Below, piece by piece: positions 35,304 to 44,696 of a stretch of DNA of 64,000 bases (position 1 is the stretch's first letter; the number at the start of each line of letters is the position of its first letter). The DNA is taken from NCBI RefSeq assembly GCF_013407935.1, contig NZ_JACBZU010000005.1:124001-188000 (forward strand), written 5' to 3'. The stretch is from Allomuricauda sp. ARW1Y1. Lineage in GTDB: Bacteria > Bacteroidota > Bacteroidia > Flavobacteriales > Flavobacteriaceae. The notes beneath the pieces are model-generated. The model worked only from the letters and a program-made list of their open reading frames with translations, ran no database searches and had not been told where the DNA came from. The position numbers and the translations under genes are program-made.

Positions 35304-36113
35304 TTATTTGAAGGAGGTTACCCCAAATTTACGGGCTTCCTGTTTGGCTGCCGGTGCCCATGCCGTCAAATTATTGATTCTGGTGTCGTTGGAGGGATGG
35401 GTGCTCAAAAACTCCGGCGGTGCCTGTCCTCCCGATTTTGCTTTCATTCGTTTCCAAAGTTCGGCAGCTTCGCTGGGATCATATCCTGCAATGGCCATAA
35501 TCTGAAGTCCTATCCTGTCCGCTTCGGTTTCATGGCTTCTACTAAAGGGCAACATGACCCCCACCTGTGAACCAATGCCATACGCCTGATTGAACATATT
35601 TCGCTTTTCTGGGTCTTGGATGGCCACATTCCCTGCCACGGCGCCAATTTGCTGTAAGGTTCCTGCACTCATACGTTGCGCACCATGGTCGGCCAAGGCA
35701 TGTGCCACCTCATGGCCCATTACAACCGCTACGCCCGTTTCGTTCTGGGTAATCGGTAATATTCCGGTGTAAAAAACAATCTTTCCACCCGGCATGCACC
35801 AAGCATTCACGGTCTCATCTTGAACCAAATTATATTCCCATTTGTAATCCTTAAGGTATCCAGGGTAGCCATTGGCATCCAGCCAGCGTTCAGCGGCAGA
35901 AGCAATGCGTTGCCCTACCCGTTGTATCATCTCGGCTTCTGAAGTTCCCTTTACCACCTTGTTACTCTCCAAAAATTGGTCGTACTGGGCAAAAGCCATG
36001 GGGAACATTTGACTATTGGAGTAAAAATTAAGGGTACTCTTTCCTGTAAACGGATTGGTCTTGCAAGCCGATACCATGAGGAAAGCCACCGCTATCAAAA
36101 CTATTTTTTTCAT
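35304..36113 (-). CDS. M48 family metalloprotease, lipoprotein
   Basis: The 269-residue protein has a lipoprotein signal with C17 (LMVSAC). The zinc-binding HEVAH is at 134-138, and the third ligand is the glutamate in HETEADRIG. This is the LoiP/BepA-like class of outer-membrane quality-control proteases. Length is normal. It follows the GH31 gene by 38 bases on the same strand. Confidence 0.88.
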   Translation of the reverse strand: MKKIVLIAVAFLMVSACKTNPFTGKSTLNFYSNSQMFPMAFAQYDQFLESNKVVKGTSEAEMIQRVGQRIASAAERWLDANGYPGYLKDYKWEYNLVQDETVNAWCMPGGKIVFYTGILPITQNETGVAVVMGHEVAHALADHGAQRMSAGTLQQIGAVAGNVAIQDPEKRNMFNQAYGIGSQVGVMLPFSRSHETEADRIGLQIMAIAGYDPSEAAELWKRMKAKSGGQAPPEFLSTHPSNDTRINNLTAWAPAAKQEARKFGVTSFK

Positions 36114-36151
36114 ATGGCTGTAGTGTTTTTGTCTTCTGAATTTACAAAAAT

Positions 36152-38551
36152 TTATTTTCCGAAAATGTGAAGTTCCGTGAAATCCTTGCTCACTTCAATG
36201 GAGTTGTTTCCATTCAGTTTGATATCGTCCAGATTCACCTCTTCGTTATCCAACTCTACGGAATCAATCTTAAAGGGCAGACCGTGGAAACTCATCTTAA
36301 AATTCTTGTACGGGGTAATGTAGTTACCGTCCTTGAACTGTTGGATGATCAATTCGTTTTTCTTTCCTGTCAATTTGAATCGCCTTAAGCTGAAGCGGCC
36401 TTTTTTATAATCGTACCCTTCTTGTTGGTCTTCGTACACCTGGGAATTTTCGGTTCCTTCCTTATAATAGACATCGATAACAAGCTTTTCGATTTCCTTT
36501 TCCCCTATGTATTGCTGCACAGGGTATTTCGGGATCATAGCCCCTTCTTTGATGAACAGTGGCATTCGGTGGATTTCCGCAGAAACCCATCTTTCGATAC
36601 CGCCTTCATTGAGCTCATCGGTCCAGTAGTTGTACCAATTTCCCTTTGGGAAGTACATTCTTCTGCCCTGTGCGTTGGGTTCTTGCACGGGACAGACCAA
36701 TATTTGTTTTCCAAAGATGAATTCATCCGTACGGAAATGCGTTTGCTGGTCTTCTTGATCGTAAAACACCAGAGACTGCAACATGGGAAAACCCTGTTTG
36801 ATGTAGTTGTAGAACATGGTGTAGAGATAGGGCATCAATTGATACCTCAACTCGATAAATTCACGGACAATATCGGTTATCTCCTCTCCAAACGACCATG
36901 GCTCCTGATCGCCGTGGTCACCACTGGAATGTACCCTGCAAAAAGGGTGGAACACCGCCAATTGCATCCAACGGGCAAAAAGTTCGCCGTTGGGCTGCTC
37001 GGCAAATCCACCAATATCGGAACCTACAAAAGAATATCCGCTCATGCACATGCGTTGCATCTGTACATTGGCAATCCATAAATGTTCCCAAGTGGCCACA
37101 TTATCGCCCGTCCAAGTGGCACAGTAACGCTGGGTACCAGCATAGGCCGCCCTAGTAAGCACAAAGGGACGTCGAGGAAACATGTATTTTTTGACCCCTT
37201 CGTAAGTGGCCCTTACCATCTGCATGCCATAAACGTTGTGTGCTTTTCTGTGGCTACATGGGTGCCCATCGTAATCGTGGCGTACATCGAGATTGGCCGT
37301 TTTGGTAGGCACTTCCATTACAGCAGGTTCATTCATGTCGTTCCAAACACCGCTCACGCCCATATCGGCAATCATCTCTTTGTATAGGCCGGCCCACCAT
37401 TCCCGTACTTCTGGATTGGTAAAATCCGGAAATTTGCACTCCCCGGGCCATACTTTTCCCTTAAAATGCGGTCCATCGGCCCTTCTACAAAAGTATCCGT
37501 GGTCCATGGCCTGTTGGTACACCCAATAATCGCGGTCTATTTTGATGCCCGGATCAATCATGGTGATGACCTTAAAGCCATCTTCCGCCATTTCCGCTAT
37601 CATCTTCTTCGGATTGGGGAAATGTTGGTTGTTCCAAGTAAAACAGCGGAACCCTTCCATATAATCGATATCCAAATAAATGGCGTCACACGGAATCTTC
37701 AGTTTTCTAAAAGTTGATGCAATATCCCTCACCTTATCCTCTGGAAAATAGCTCCATTTGGATTGATGAAACCCAAGGGCCCATAGTGGCGGAAGCTCAG
37801 GAACGCCCGTCAAATCCGTATAAGATTCCACTACATCCTTCATTTTGGGTCCGTAGAAGAAATAATAGTTCATTTCCCCACCATCTGCCCAAAAACTGGT
37901 TACGTTCCGTTTCTCGTTGGCAAAATCAAAATAGGTGCTGAAGGAATTGTCGAAAAATATGCCATAGGCAATGCTTTCTTTGAGCCCCACGTAAAACGGG
38001 ATGGATTTGTACAAAGGTTCTTGGTCCTTGCCGTAGGCGTAGGAATCGGTTACCCAGTTGTTCACCCGTTTACCCTTCAGGTTGGTGTGCGAGGCCTTGT
38101 CTCCCATACCGTAGTAACTTTCCCCTGCATGGCAAATTTTGCTCATTTTCACCACATTGCCCCCATAATCGAAGTTCTCCTCCCAATGGAAACCAAGCTC
38201 GTCCTCTGCTAAAATTACCCCATCCAGATCTACAATCTGCACTTTGAGGTTGGTCTTGTTGATGTAGATCTTGATCTTCGCCGTGGTGATCACGTACTCC
38301 GGAATCTCATCTTCCACGGTAAGCTCATTATACCCAAGGTTCACATCTTCACTGATGGCATAGGAAAAATCGGGTTCAAAAACGTGCTCGGTGGCATATC
38401 TGAATCGGACAACGCTGTCCCTTAGAATGGTGACTTGCAAAATGACCCCGTTCTGGGTGGTGAAGTATAGTTTGTCGTTTTCCTGTTTAAAATCGACTAT
38501 ATGGTTAGGGAACTGATTTCCCGTTCTGGCTATTTCTGTATTGGTTATCAT
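36152..38551 (-). CDS. Glycoside hydrolase family 31 alpha-glucosidase
   Basis: The 799-residue protein carries the GH31 nucleophile motif GVWNDMNEP (nucleophile D405) and the acid/base region TGDNVATWEHL (about 485). An N-terminal beta-sandwich (1-250) and C-terminal beta domains flank the barrel. No signal peptide is seen, so it probably acts in the cytoplasm on maltooligosaccharides or glycogen. It lies 96 bases after glgB on the same strand. Confidence 0.92.
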   Translation of the reverse strand: MITNTEIARTGNQFPNHIVDFKQENDKLYFTTQNGVILQVTILRDSVVRFRYATEHVFEPDFSYAISEDVNLGYNELTVEDEIPEYVITTAKIKIYINKTNLKVQIVDLDGVILAEDELGFHWEENFDYGGNVVKMSKICHAGESYYGMGDKASHTNLKGKRVNNWVTDSYAYGKDQEPLYKSIPFYVGLKESIAYGIFFDNSFSTYFDFANEKRNVTSFWADGGEMNYYFFYGPKMKDVVESYTDLTGVPELPPLWALGFHQSKWSYFPEDKVRDIASTFRKLKIPCDAIYLDIDYMEGFRCFTWNNQHFPNPKKMIAEMAEDGFKVITMIDPGIKIDRDYWVYQQAMDHGYFCRRADGPHFKGKVWPGECKFPDFTNPEVREWWAGLYKEMIADMGVSGVWNDMNEPAVMEVPTKTANLDVRHDYDGHPCSHRKAHNVYGMQMVRATYEGVKKYMFPRRPFVLTRAAYAGTQRYCATWTGDNVATWEHLWIANVQMQRMCMSGYSFVGSDIGGFAEQPNGELFARWMQLAVFHPFCRVHSSGDHGDQEPWSFGEEITDIVREFIELRYQLMPYLYTMFYNYIKQGFPMLQSLVFYDQEDQQTHFRTDEFIFGKQILVCPVQEPNAQGRRMYFPKGNWYNYWTDELNEGGIERWVSAEIHRMPLFIKEGAMIPKYPVQQYIGEKEIEKLVIDVYYKEGTENSQVYEDQQEGYDYKKGRFSLRRFKLTGKKNELIIQQFKDGNYITPYKNFKMSFHGLPFKIDSVELDNEEVNLDDIKLNGNNSIEVSKDFTELHIFGK

Positions 38552-38647
38552 CTATAATCAGTTGAGGCTAGCAAAAGAAACACAAAAGCCTGAATAATTA
38601 AAAATATGTTTTGAAAAGCAATCAACTACAACGTTGTAGCTTTGCTT

Positions 38648-40543
38648 TTATCGGTATACGACTACGCCCAATGGCGGTAGATTCATCAAAACGGACTGTT
38701 CCTGACCGTTCCAAGAGGTCTTGGAGGGTTTCATGGTCTTTTTGCCCATGCCACTTCCCGAATATTTTTTGTCATCACTGTTAAAAACCAATTTAAGCGT
38801 AGTGCTTTTTGGCACCCCTACCCTATAATTTTCCCTTGGGACCGGGGTGAAGTTGCAAACAATGATCAAGTCGTCCTTTGGGTCGTTGCCTTTCCGAATG
38901 TACGAAATCACCGAGTTCTCTTGGTCGTTGTACTCAATCCACTGAAAACCTTCTGGCTGGAATTGTTTCTCATAGAGTGCCGGACTTGTTTTGTACAGTT
39001 TGTTCAAATCCTTGATCACCTCCTGTATTCCCGAATGAAAGTCGTACTGGGTCAAATGCCAATCCAAGCTTTCCTGAAAATTCCATTCGGAGGACTGTCC
39101 AAATTCACCTCCCATGAACAACAAATTACCTCCAGGATGGGTAAACATGTAGCCATAAAGCAACCTCAAATTGGCAAAGCGCTGCCATTCATCGCCGGGC
39201 ATTCGGTACAGTAAGGATTGTTTACCGTACACAACCTCATCATGGGAAAAGGGCAGCATAAAATTTTCCGTAAAGGCGTAGGTAAGACTAAAACTTATGG
39301 AGTTCAAATCATACGAACGATGGATTGGGTCTTTTTTAAAGAATTCCAAGGTATCGTGCATCCAGCCCATCATCCATTTCATGCCAAAACCCAGCCCACC
39401 GTAATGTACAGGTTTGGTAACGCCTGTAAAGGCAGTGGATTCTTCGGCAATGGTCTGTACCCCTTTAAAACTGGCATAGACCTCTTGGTTCATTTCTTGC
39501 AGGAAGGATATGGCTTCTAAATTTTCGTTATTGCCATAGATGTTGGGTTCCCATTCTCCATCTTCACGGGAATAATCCAAATAGAGCATGGAAGCCACTG
39601 CATCTACCCGAAGGCCGTCCACATGGTACTGGTCGAGCCAAAAAATGGCGTTGCTGATCAAAAATGCCCGTACTTCGTTACGTCCATAGTTAAATATCAA
39701 ACTTTTCCAGTCGGGATGATAACCCCTTCGTCTATCTGGATGTTCATACAGGTGAGATCCGTCGAAAAAGCCCAAACCGTGGGCATCTTCGGGAAAGTGG
39801 GATGGCACCCAATCCAAAATCACCCCAATGCCCCTTTGGTGCAGGGCATCTACCAAAACCTTAAAATCCTCAGGTTTGCCAAAACGCGAGGTCGGCGCAA
39901 AGTAACCCGTTAGTTGATAACCCCAAGAAGGGTCGTAAGGGTACTCCATAACCGGCATAAACTCCACATGGGTAAAGCCCATTTCCTCCACATAATCGGC
40001 CAATTCCTTTGCCATTTCCAAATAACTCAGCGATTGCCAACCATTCTTCTTTTTCCAAGAGCCCAAATGGACCTCATAAACCGAATACGGTTTGTCCAAT
40101 GCGTTCTTTTCTTCACGGGTTTCCATCCAGCCGCTGTCCTTCCACTTGTAATTATCGTCCCAGACCAAGGATGCAGTTTGTGGAGGCTGCTCGCAGAAAC
40201 GGGCAAAAGGGTCCGCCTTTTCGGTCCAGATATCGTTGTTATGGGATTGTATTTTATATTTGTACTTGATTCCTTTGTCAACTCCCGGAATAAAACCCTC
40301 CCAGATTCCGCTGCTGTCCCAGCGCACATTCAACTGGTGTTCCCCAACAGTCCAATAGTTGAAATCGCCAATTACACTGACCGACTTTGCCGAAGGTGCC
40401 CAAACAGCGAAATACGTCCCTTTCACCCCATCGACTTCGGTGAGGTGCGACCCTAACTTGTCATACAGGCGAAAATGCTTTCCAGATTTAAAAAGATCGA
40501 TATCAAACTCCGTAAAAAAACTGTGTGGAACTACCTTTGACAT
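38648..40543 (-). CDS. glgB: 1,4-alpha-glucan branching enzyme GlgB
   Basis: GlgB makes alpha-1,6 branches in glycogen. The 631-residue protein has a CBM48 domain (about 25-125, FAVWAPSAKSVSVIGDFN) and a GH13 barrel with nucleophile in DGLRVDAVASMLYLDY, acid/base glutamate in IAEESTAF, and LPFSHDEVVYGK. The start is taken at ATG 40543 (MSKVVPHSF); the 31 residues before it are not conserved. No glgA, glgC or glgP is in the window. The GH31 gene downstream could act on the same glucans. Confidence 0.93.
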   Translation of the reverse strand: MSKVVPHSFFTEFDIDLFKSGKHFRLYDKLGSHLTEVDGVKGTYFAVWAPSAKSVSVIGDFNYWTVGEHQLNVRWDSSGIWEGFIPGVDKGIKYKYKIQSHNNDIWTEKADPFARFCEQPPQTASLVWDDNYKWKDSGWMETREEKNALDKPYSVYEVHLGSWKKKNGWQSLSYLEMAKELADYVEEMGFTHVEFMPVMEYPYDPSWGYQLTGYFAPTSRFGKPEDFKVLVDALHQRGIGVILDWVPSHFPEDAHGLGFFDGSHLYEHPDRRRGYHPDWKSLIFNYGRNEVRAFLISNAIFWLDQYHVDGLRVDAVASMLYLDYSREDGEWEPNIYGNNENLEAISFLQEMNQEVYASFKGVQTIAEESTAFTGVTKPVHYGGLGFGMKWMMGWMHDTLEFFKKDPIHRSYDLNSISFSLTYAFTENFMLPFSHDEVVYGKQSLLYRMPGDEWQRFANLRLLYGYMFTHPGGNLLFMGGEFGQSSEWNFQESLDWHLTQYDFHSGIQEVIKDLNKLYKTSPALYEKQFQPEGFQWIEYNDQENSVISYIRKGNDPKDDLIIVCNFTPVPRENYRVGVPKSTTLKLVFNSDDKKYSGSGMGKKTMKPSKTSWNGQEQSVLMNLPPLGVVVYR

Positions 40544-40661
40544 AAAAGTGTTTTTAGTGCTTATACAATAATACGCAACTTTAGGGAAGAATACGATTTT
40601 GATAATCGGTTTGCCATTAAAATCATTTTTTTTCAAAAAGTGGAACGCTTTTTGATTTTAA

Positions 40662-40679
40662 TGCGTTAACAGTTAAAAG
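40662..40679 (+). promoter_or_regulatory. Shared motif TGCGTTAACAGTTAAAAG before the collagen-like lipoprotein gene
   Basis: Sixteen of 18 bases match a motif at 47266 before csbD. It is centred on the palindrome GTTAAC and ends 26 bases before the ATG at 40706. No regulator is known to me for it. Confidence 0.35.
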
Positions 40680-40705
40680 TAACACAAATCCAAAATCCAA
40701 AAATC

Positions 40706-41284
40706 ATGAATAAATTTAGTACAATTTTAGGAGCAGTTATCGTTTTTGTTTTCGCGGCTTGCGAAGGCCCACAAGGTCCTCCGGGCTTTGACGGGTTGGA
40801 CGGCCTAGATGGAGCTCCTGGCGCTCCAGGTATCCAAGGACAGGTAGTGGAAGTAGAGGGCGTTGACTTTGGCTATGATGCCGAAGCCAATCTCTTCAGT
40901 ACCCTGATCACCTTTTCCGATGTGACCAATTTTGAGGTATTCGAATCGGATGCCGTATTGGTATATCGCCACGACGGGGTTATCGATTTAAGCGATGGTT
41001 CCACTGCAGATGCATGGACCCAAATACCACAGAATTATTTTTTGCCAGGTGGAACCATTCAATATGTGTTTTCCCATACTTTTGTGGACCTGGAGCTGTT
41101 TATCGATGGTAATTTTGATTTATCCACCCTTAGCACGGACTTTACGGACAATCAGCTGTTCCGTATCGTATTCATACCGAGCGAATATGCCCAATCTCCG
41201 GATTTTGATGCCTCCAACATTGACAGCGTGATGTCCAAATTACAGATCAATGAAGGACAGGTAATCCAGTTGGACCTTCAATAA
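40706..41284 (+). CDS. Lipoprotein with short collagen-like tract
   Basis: The 192-residue protein has a lipoprotein signal with C19 (VFAAC). The modified cysteine is followed almost at once by eight or nine Gly-X-Y triplets (GPQGPPGFDG...GAPGAPGIQG). The rest is a beta-rich domain of about 145 residues with no motif I recognise. Collagen-like lipoproteins are common in Bacteroidota; the function is unknown. A strong terminator follows at 41306. Confidence 0.75.
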   Translation: MNKFSTILGAVIVFVFAACEGPQGPPGFDGLDGLDGAPGAPGIQGQVVEVEGVDFGYDAEANLFSTLITFSDVTNFEVFESDAVLVYRHDGVIDLSDGSTADAWTQIPQNYFLPGGTIQYVFSHTFVDLELFIDGNFDLSTLSTDFTDNQLFRIVFIPSEYAQSPDFDASNIDSVMSKLQINEGQVIQLDLQ

Positions 41285-41305
41285 ATCATATAAAAATGAT
41301 ATTTT

Positions 41306-41337
41306 AAGTCTCATTGAAAATCAATGGGACTTTTTTT
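41306..41337 (+). terminator. Terminator of the collagen-like lipoprotein gene
   Basis: AAGTCTCATTGA pairs with TCAATGGGACTT, one G-U pair in RNA, around a three-base loop. A run of T follows. It lies about 20 bases after the stop. Confidence 0.85.
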
Positions 41338-41392
41338 ATGGTAATTTTGAAAGGATAGCCATAAAAAGTCGTCCAATCATAAAAAAACAAGA

Positions 41393-41884
41393 ATGGGAAA
41401 AAGATTGCTATTGATTGCATTGGTAGTTCTGACCGGATGCAAGGGAAACTCACAGGAAGAAAAAAAGGAGACCGAAAAAGAAACCACCTTTAAGGTCAAC
41501 AAAACGGATGCCGAATGGCGTGCCGAGCTTACCGACATGGAATACTACGTGCTTCGCAAGGCCGCCACAGAGAATGCTTTCTCCAGTGAACTATTGGACA
41601 TTAAGGAAAAGGGCACCTACGTATGCGCCGGTTGTGGCACTCCCCTGTTCAAGAGCGAGCATAAATTTGACTCAGGGACCGGGTGGCCCAGTTTTGATAG
41701 GGAAATCGAGGGCAATGTGGCCTACGACGTGGATTATAAAATAGGAGTGGCCCGTACCGAAGAGCATTGCGCCGTGTGCGGAGGGCATTTGGGGCACGTA
41801 TTCAACGATGGTCCGCGGAATACCACTGGAAAAAGACACTGCATCAATGGAGCCGCGCTTGATTTTATTCCGGATAACCCATAA
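41393..41884 (+). CDS. msrB: Peptide-methionine (R)-S-oxide reductase, lipoprotein form
   Basis: The 163-residue protein has a lipoprotein signal with C16 (LTGC) before an MsrB domain. It has both zinc CxxC pairs (CAGC and CAVC) and the catalytic cysteine in KRHCINGAALDF. The resolving-cysteine position in SGTGWPSF is threonine, as in E. coli MsrB. It should repair methionine-R-sulfoxide outside the cytoplasm. It is 19 bases before a second msrB. Confidence 0.9.
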   Translation: MGKRLLLIALVVLTGCKGNSQEEKKETEKETTFKVNKTDAEWRAELTDMEYYVLRKAATENAFSSELLDIKEKGTYVCAGCGTPLFKSEHKFDSGTGWPSFDREIEGNVAYDVDYKIGVARTEEHCAVCGGHLGHVFNDGPRNTTGKRHCINGAALDFIPDNP

Positions 41885-41903
41885 TTTGGCATAAAAAATT
41901 TCT

Positions 41904-42308
41904 ATGGACAAGAAATATGGGGTAAACAAAACCGAAGAAGAATGGAAACAGCAACTTTCCCCTGAGGAATATTATGTTCTGAGGCAAAAGGGTACCGAAC
42001 GGCCCTATACTGGAAAGTTCGACCTTCATTTTGAAGATGGCAACTACCACTGTAAAGCCTGCAATGCCAAACTTTTTGAAAGTGAGCACAAATTTGAAAG
42101 CGGTTGTGGTTGGCCTTCTTTTGATCAAGCTGTTGAAGGCGCCATCGAGTACATTCGCGATACCAGCCATGGTATGGTACGCACTGAAACGGTCTGTGCC
42201 AACTGCGGTAGCCATTTGGGACATGTTTTTAATGATGGGCCTCGGGAAACCACTGGGCAACGGTACTGCATCAATTCAGTGAGCATCGATTTTGACCCAG
42301 AAGGTTAA
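41904..42308 (+). CDS. msrB: Peptide-methionine (R)-S-oxide reductase, cytoplasmic form
   Basis: The 134-residue protein has no signal and is the minimal MsrB size. Zinc sites are CKAC and CANC, and the catalytic cysteine is in QRYCINSVSIDF. Here the position in SGCGWPSF is cysteine, as in MsrBs that use a resolving cysteine. Together with the gene before it, this gives two MsrB enzymes with different cell locations and probably different recycling chemistry. Confidence 0.9.
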   Translation: MDKKYGVNKTEEEWKQQLSPEEYYVLRQKGTERPYTGKFDLHFEDGNYHCKACNAKLFESEHKFESGCGWPSFDQAVEGAIEYIRDTSHGMVRTETVCANCGSHLGHVFNDGPRETTGQRYCINSVSIDFDPEG

Positions 42309-42371
42309 ATTCTTCCCCGAACAACCATTTTTTCAGATTTCACAAACGAATCCAAATTTGAGTTTTTCAAC

Positions 42372-42403
42372 TTGGGAAATGGAGATTGATTTGCGTACTT
42401 TTG
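42372..42403 (+). promoter_or_regulatory. Promoter of lpdA (TTG-N21-TACTTTTG)
   Basis: TTG at 42372-42374 and TACTTTTG at 42396-42403 fit the Bacteroidota -33/-7 pattern with a 21-base spacer. The leader to the ATG at 42455 would be about 45 bases. Confidence 0.65.
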
Positions 42404-42454
42404 CAGCTGCCATTCAACGGCAGGTTTTTATCTAACAACTAAAATCAAAATCTA

Positions 42455-43846
42455 ATGAGCAAGTTCGATATAATTGTTTTGGGAAGTGGTCCAGGTGGAT
42501 ACGTTACTGCCATCAGGGCATCACAATTAGGTTTCAAAACAGCCATTATAGAAAAGGAAAGTTTGGGAGGTGTATGTCTAAATTGGGGATGTATCCCAAC
42601 CAAGGCCCTTCTTAAATCCGCTCAGGTTTTTGAATATCTGAAACATGCCGAAGATTATGGTTTGAATGCCAAAGATGTAAGCCATGATTTTGATGCCGTT
42701 GTCAAGAGAAGCCGAAGCGTGGCCGATGGCATGAGCAAGGGGGTCCAATTCTTGATGAAAAAGAACAAAATCGAGGTCATCAATGGATTTGGAAAACTGA
42801 AAAAAGGAAAAAAAGTAGAAGTAAAAGCTGAGAACGGTGATACCACCGAGTATTCAGCGGACCATATCATCATCGCCACTGGGGCTCGCAGCCGCGAGTT
42901 GCCTAGCCTTCCCCAAGACGGCAAAAAAGTCATTGGGTACCGTGAGGCCATGACCTTGGAAAAACAGCCCAAGAAAATGATCGTGGTAGGCAGTGGTGCC
43001 ATCGGAATGGAGTTTGCCTATTTCTATCACTCCATGGGTACCGAGGTTACTGTAGTGGAATATATGCCGAACATTGTGCCCGTAGAGGACGAGGATATTT
43101 CCAAACAATTGGAACGTAACTTCAAAAAATCGGGCATCAAAATCAAGACTTCCGCAGAGGTGACCAAGGTGGATACGTCTGGTGATGGCGTTAAAGCCAC
43201 GGTAAAGACCCAAAAAGGCGAAGAAGTTTTGGAGGCTGACATCGTACTATCTGCAGTGGGAATCAAAACAAACATCGAGAATATTGGATTGGAAGATGTG
43301 GGCATCGCCACAGACCGTGACAAAATATTGGTGAACGACTACTACCAAACCAACATACCCGGTTACTTTGCCATTGGCGATGTAACCCCAGGACAGGCAT
43401 TGGCGCACGTAGCCTCGGCTGAAGGTATTATTTGTGTAGAAAAATTAGCAGGAATGCACGTAGAGCCCTTGGATTACGGCAACATCCCAGGATGTACTTA
43501 CTGTATCCCCGAAATCGCCTCTGTTGGGTTGACAGAAAAGCAAGCCAAGGAAAAAGGATATGACCTTAAGATTGGTAAATTCCCGTTTTCGGCGAGCGGT
43601 AAGGCCAAAGCCGCAGGAACCCCTGATGGTTTTGTAAAAGTAATCTTTGATGCCAAATACGGAGAATGGTTGGGTTGCCATATGATCGGTGTTGGGGTAA
43701 CCGACATGATCGCAGAAGCCGTAGTGGCCAGAAAACTGGAAACCACCGGACATGAAGTACTGAAAGCAGTCCACCCTCACCCTACCATGAGCGAAGCTGT
43801 AATGGAAGCGGTTGCGGATGCTTACGATGAAGTAATCCACCTATAA
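42455..43846 (+). CDS. lpdA: Dihydrolipoyl dehydrogenase
   Basis: The E3 subunit of 2-oxoacid dehydrogenase complexes reoxidises dihydrolipoamide with FAD and NAD. The 463-residue protein has the FAD site GSGPGG (10-15), the redox disulfide C41/C46 in GGVCLNWGCIPTK, the NAD site GSGAIGMEF (about 180), and the C-terminal His/Glu pair in VHPHPTMSEA. Length is typical. It stands alone without E1 or E2 genes; DUF3817 follows three bases later. Confidence 0.96.
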   Translation: MSKFDIIVLGSGPGGYVTAIRASQLGFKTAIIEKESLGGVCLNWGCIPTKALLKSAQVFEYLKHAEDYGLNAKDVSHDFDAVVKRSRSVADGMSKGVQFLMKKNKIEVINGFGKLKKGKKVEVKAENGDTTEYSADHIIIATGARSRELPSLPQDGKKVIGYREAMTLEKQPKKMIVVGSGAIGMEFAYFYHSMGTEVTVVEYMPNIVPVEDEDISKQLERNFKKSGIKIKTSAEVTKVDTSGDGVKATVKTQKGEEVLEADIVLSAVGIKTNIENIGLEDVGIATDRDKILVNDYYQTNIPGYFAIGDVTPGQALAHVASAEGIICVEKLAGMHVEPLDYGNIPGCTYCIPEIASVGLTEKQAKEKGYDLKIGKFPFSASGKAKAAGTPDGFVKVIFDAKYGEWLGCHMIGVGVTDMIAEAVVARKLETTGHEVLKAVHPHPTMSEAVMEAVADAYDEVIHL

Positions 43847-43849
43847 CCT

Positions 43850-44131
43850 ATGCTTAAGATTTTTAGGGCCACTGCTATTTTAGAAGGTATTTCCTATCTA
43901 CTCCTTTTCGGAATGACCATGCCATTGAAGCATTGGGCGGATATTCCTGAACCAAACCAAGTGGTTGGGATGGCACATGGAATATTGTTTATTCTATACG
44001 TAGTGGTGGCCATCGTTTTTTGTTGGGAACGCAAATGGAAGCTCAGAAGATTTGTTATACTTTTTATAGCCTCCCTCCTTCCCTTCGGGACGTTTTATGC
44101 TGACAAAAAGTACTTGAAGGAACTAGCCTAA
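43850..44131 (+). CDS. DUF3817 domain-containing membrane protein
   Basis: The 93-residue protein has three membrane helices and the family sequence ILEGISYLLLFGMTMPLKH near the start. The function is unknown. The spacing of three bases suggests it is translated with lpdA. Its 3' end overlaps the convergent aroQ by nine bases. Confidence 0.85.
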   Translation: MLKIFRATAILEGISYLLLFGMTMPLKHWADIPEPNQVVGMAHGILFILYVVVAIVFCWERKWKLRRFVILFIASLLPFGTFYADKKYLKELA

Positions 44132-44539
44132 AAAACTCTGGATGGCCAAATCATAACTCTGCAGGCCAAACCCAAGGATTACTCCTTTAGCGACCGGTGC
44201 TATGTAGGATACATGGCGATATGCCTCGCGCTCATGCGTGTTGGAAATATGCACTTCGATTACGGGTGATTCCACCGCTTTTACCGCATCACCAATGCCA
44301 ACGGAGGTATGGGTGTAGGCTGCGGCATTTAAAATGATACCATCGTAATCGAACCCTACTTCCTGTATTTTAGCAATGATTTCCCCTTCAATATTGGATT
44401 GATAGTACGACAGTTCCACCTCGGGGAATTTGGATTGAAGCGTTGCAAAATAGTCCTGGAAAGTGGTACTCCCATAGATTTCGGGTTCACGCTTTCCCAA
44501 GAGGTTGAGGTTGGGTCCGTTGATGATGATCAATTTCAT
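44123..44539 (-). CDS. aroQ: Type II 3-dehydroquinate dehydratase
   Basis: AroQ dehydrates 3-dehydroquinate in the shikimate pathway. The 138-residue protein has GPNLNLLGKREPEIYG with the catalytic Tyr22, NAAAYTHTSVGI, and EVHISNTHEREAYRHVS. All active-site residues are present. No other aro gene is in this part of the window. Confidence 0.95.
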   Translation of the reverse strand: MKLIIINGPNLNLLGKREPEIYGSTTFQDYFATLQSKFPEVELSYYQSNIEGEIIAKIQEVGFDYDGIILNAAAYTHTSVGIGDAVKAVESPVIEVHISNTHEREAYRHVSYIAPVAKGVILGFGLQSYDLAIQSFLG

Positions 44540-44564
44540 GCTTTCAAAAATACAATAAAAAGAA

Positions 44565-44676
44565 AAGAGACCGTCTAAAAAGCAGTTTACCTATCAGTTC
44601 GAGCGCCCGCCTGCGGCAGGCAAGCGCTCAACCTGACAAAGCTCAACTATTATTTTGCTTTTTAGATAGCCTCTTA
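44565..44676 (-). repeat. Dispersed inverted-repeat element, copy B
   Basis: The arms match those of copy A at 32803: CTAAAAAGCAGTTTACCT with TCAGTTCGAGCGC, and on the other side TTGCTTTTTAG, GACAAAG and GCGCTCAACCTG. The orientation is reversed relative to copy A, and the centre is a different GC-rich palindrome (GCCTGCGGCAGGC). It lies between the outer-membrane protein gene and aroQ, both on the minus strand. Confidence 0.75.
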
Positions 44677-44696
44677 ATTGTGCTATGTTCTGTTCT

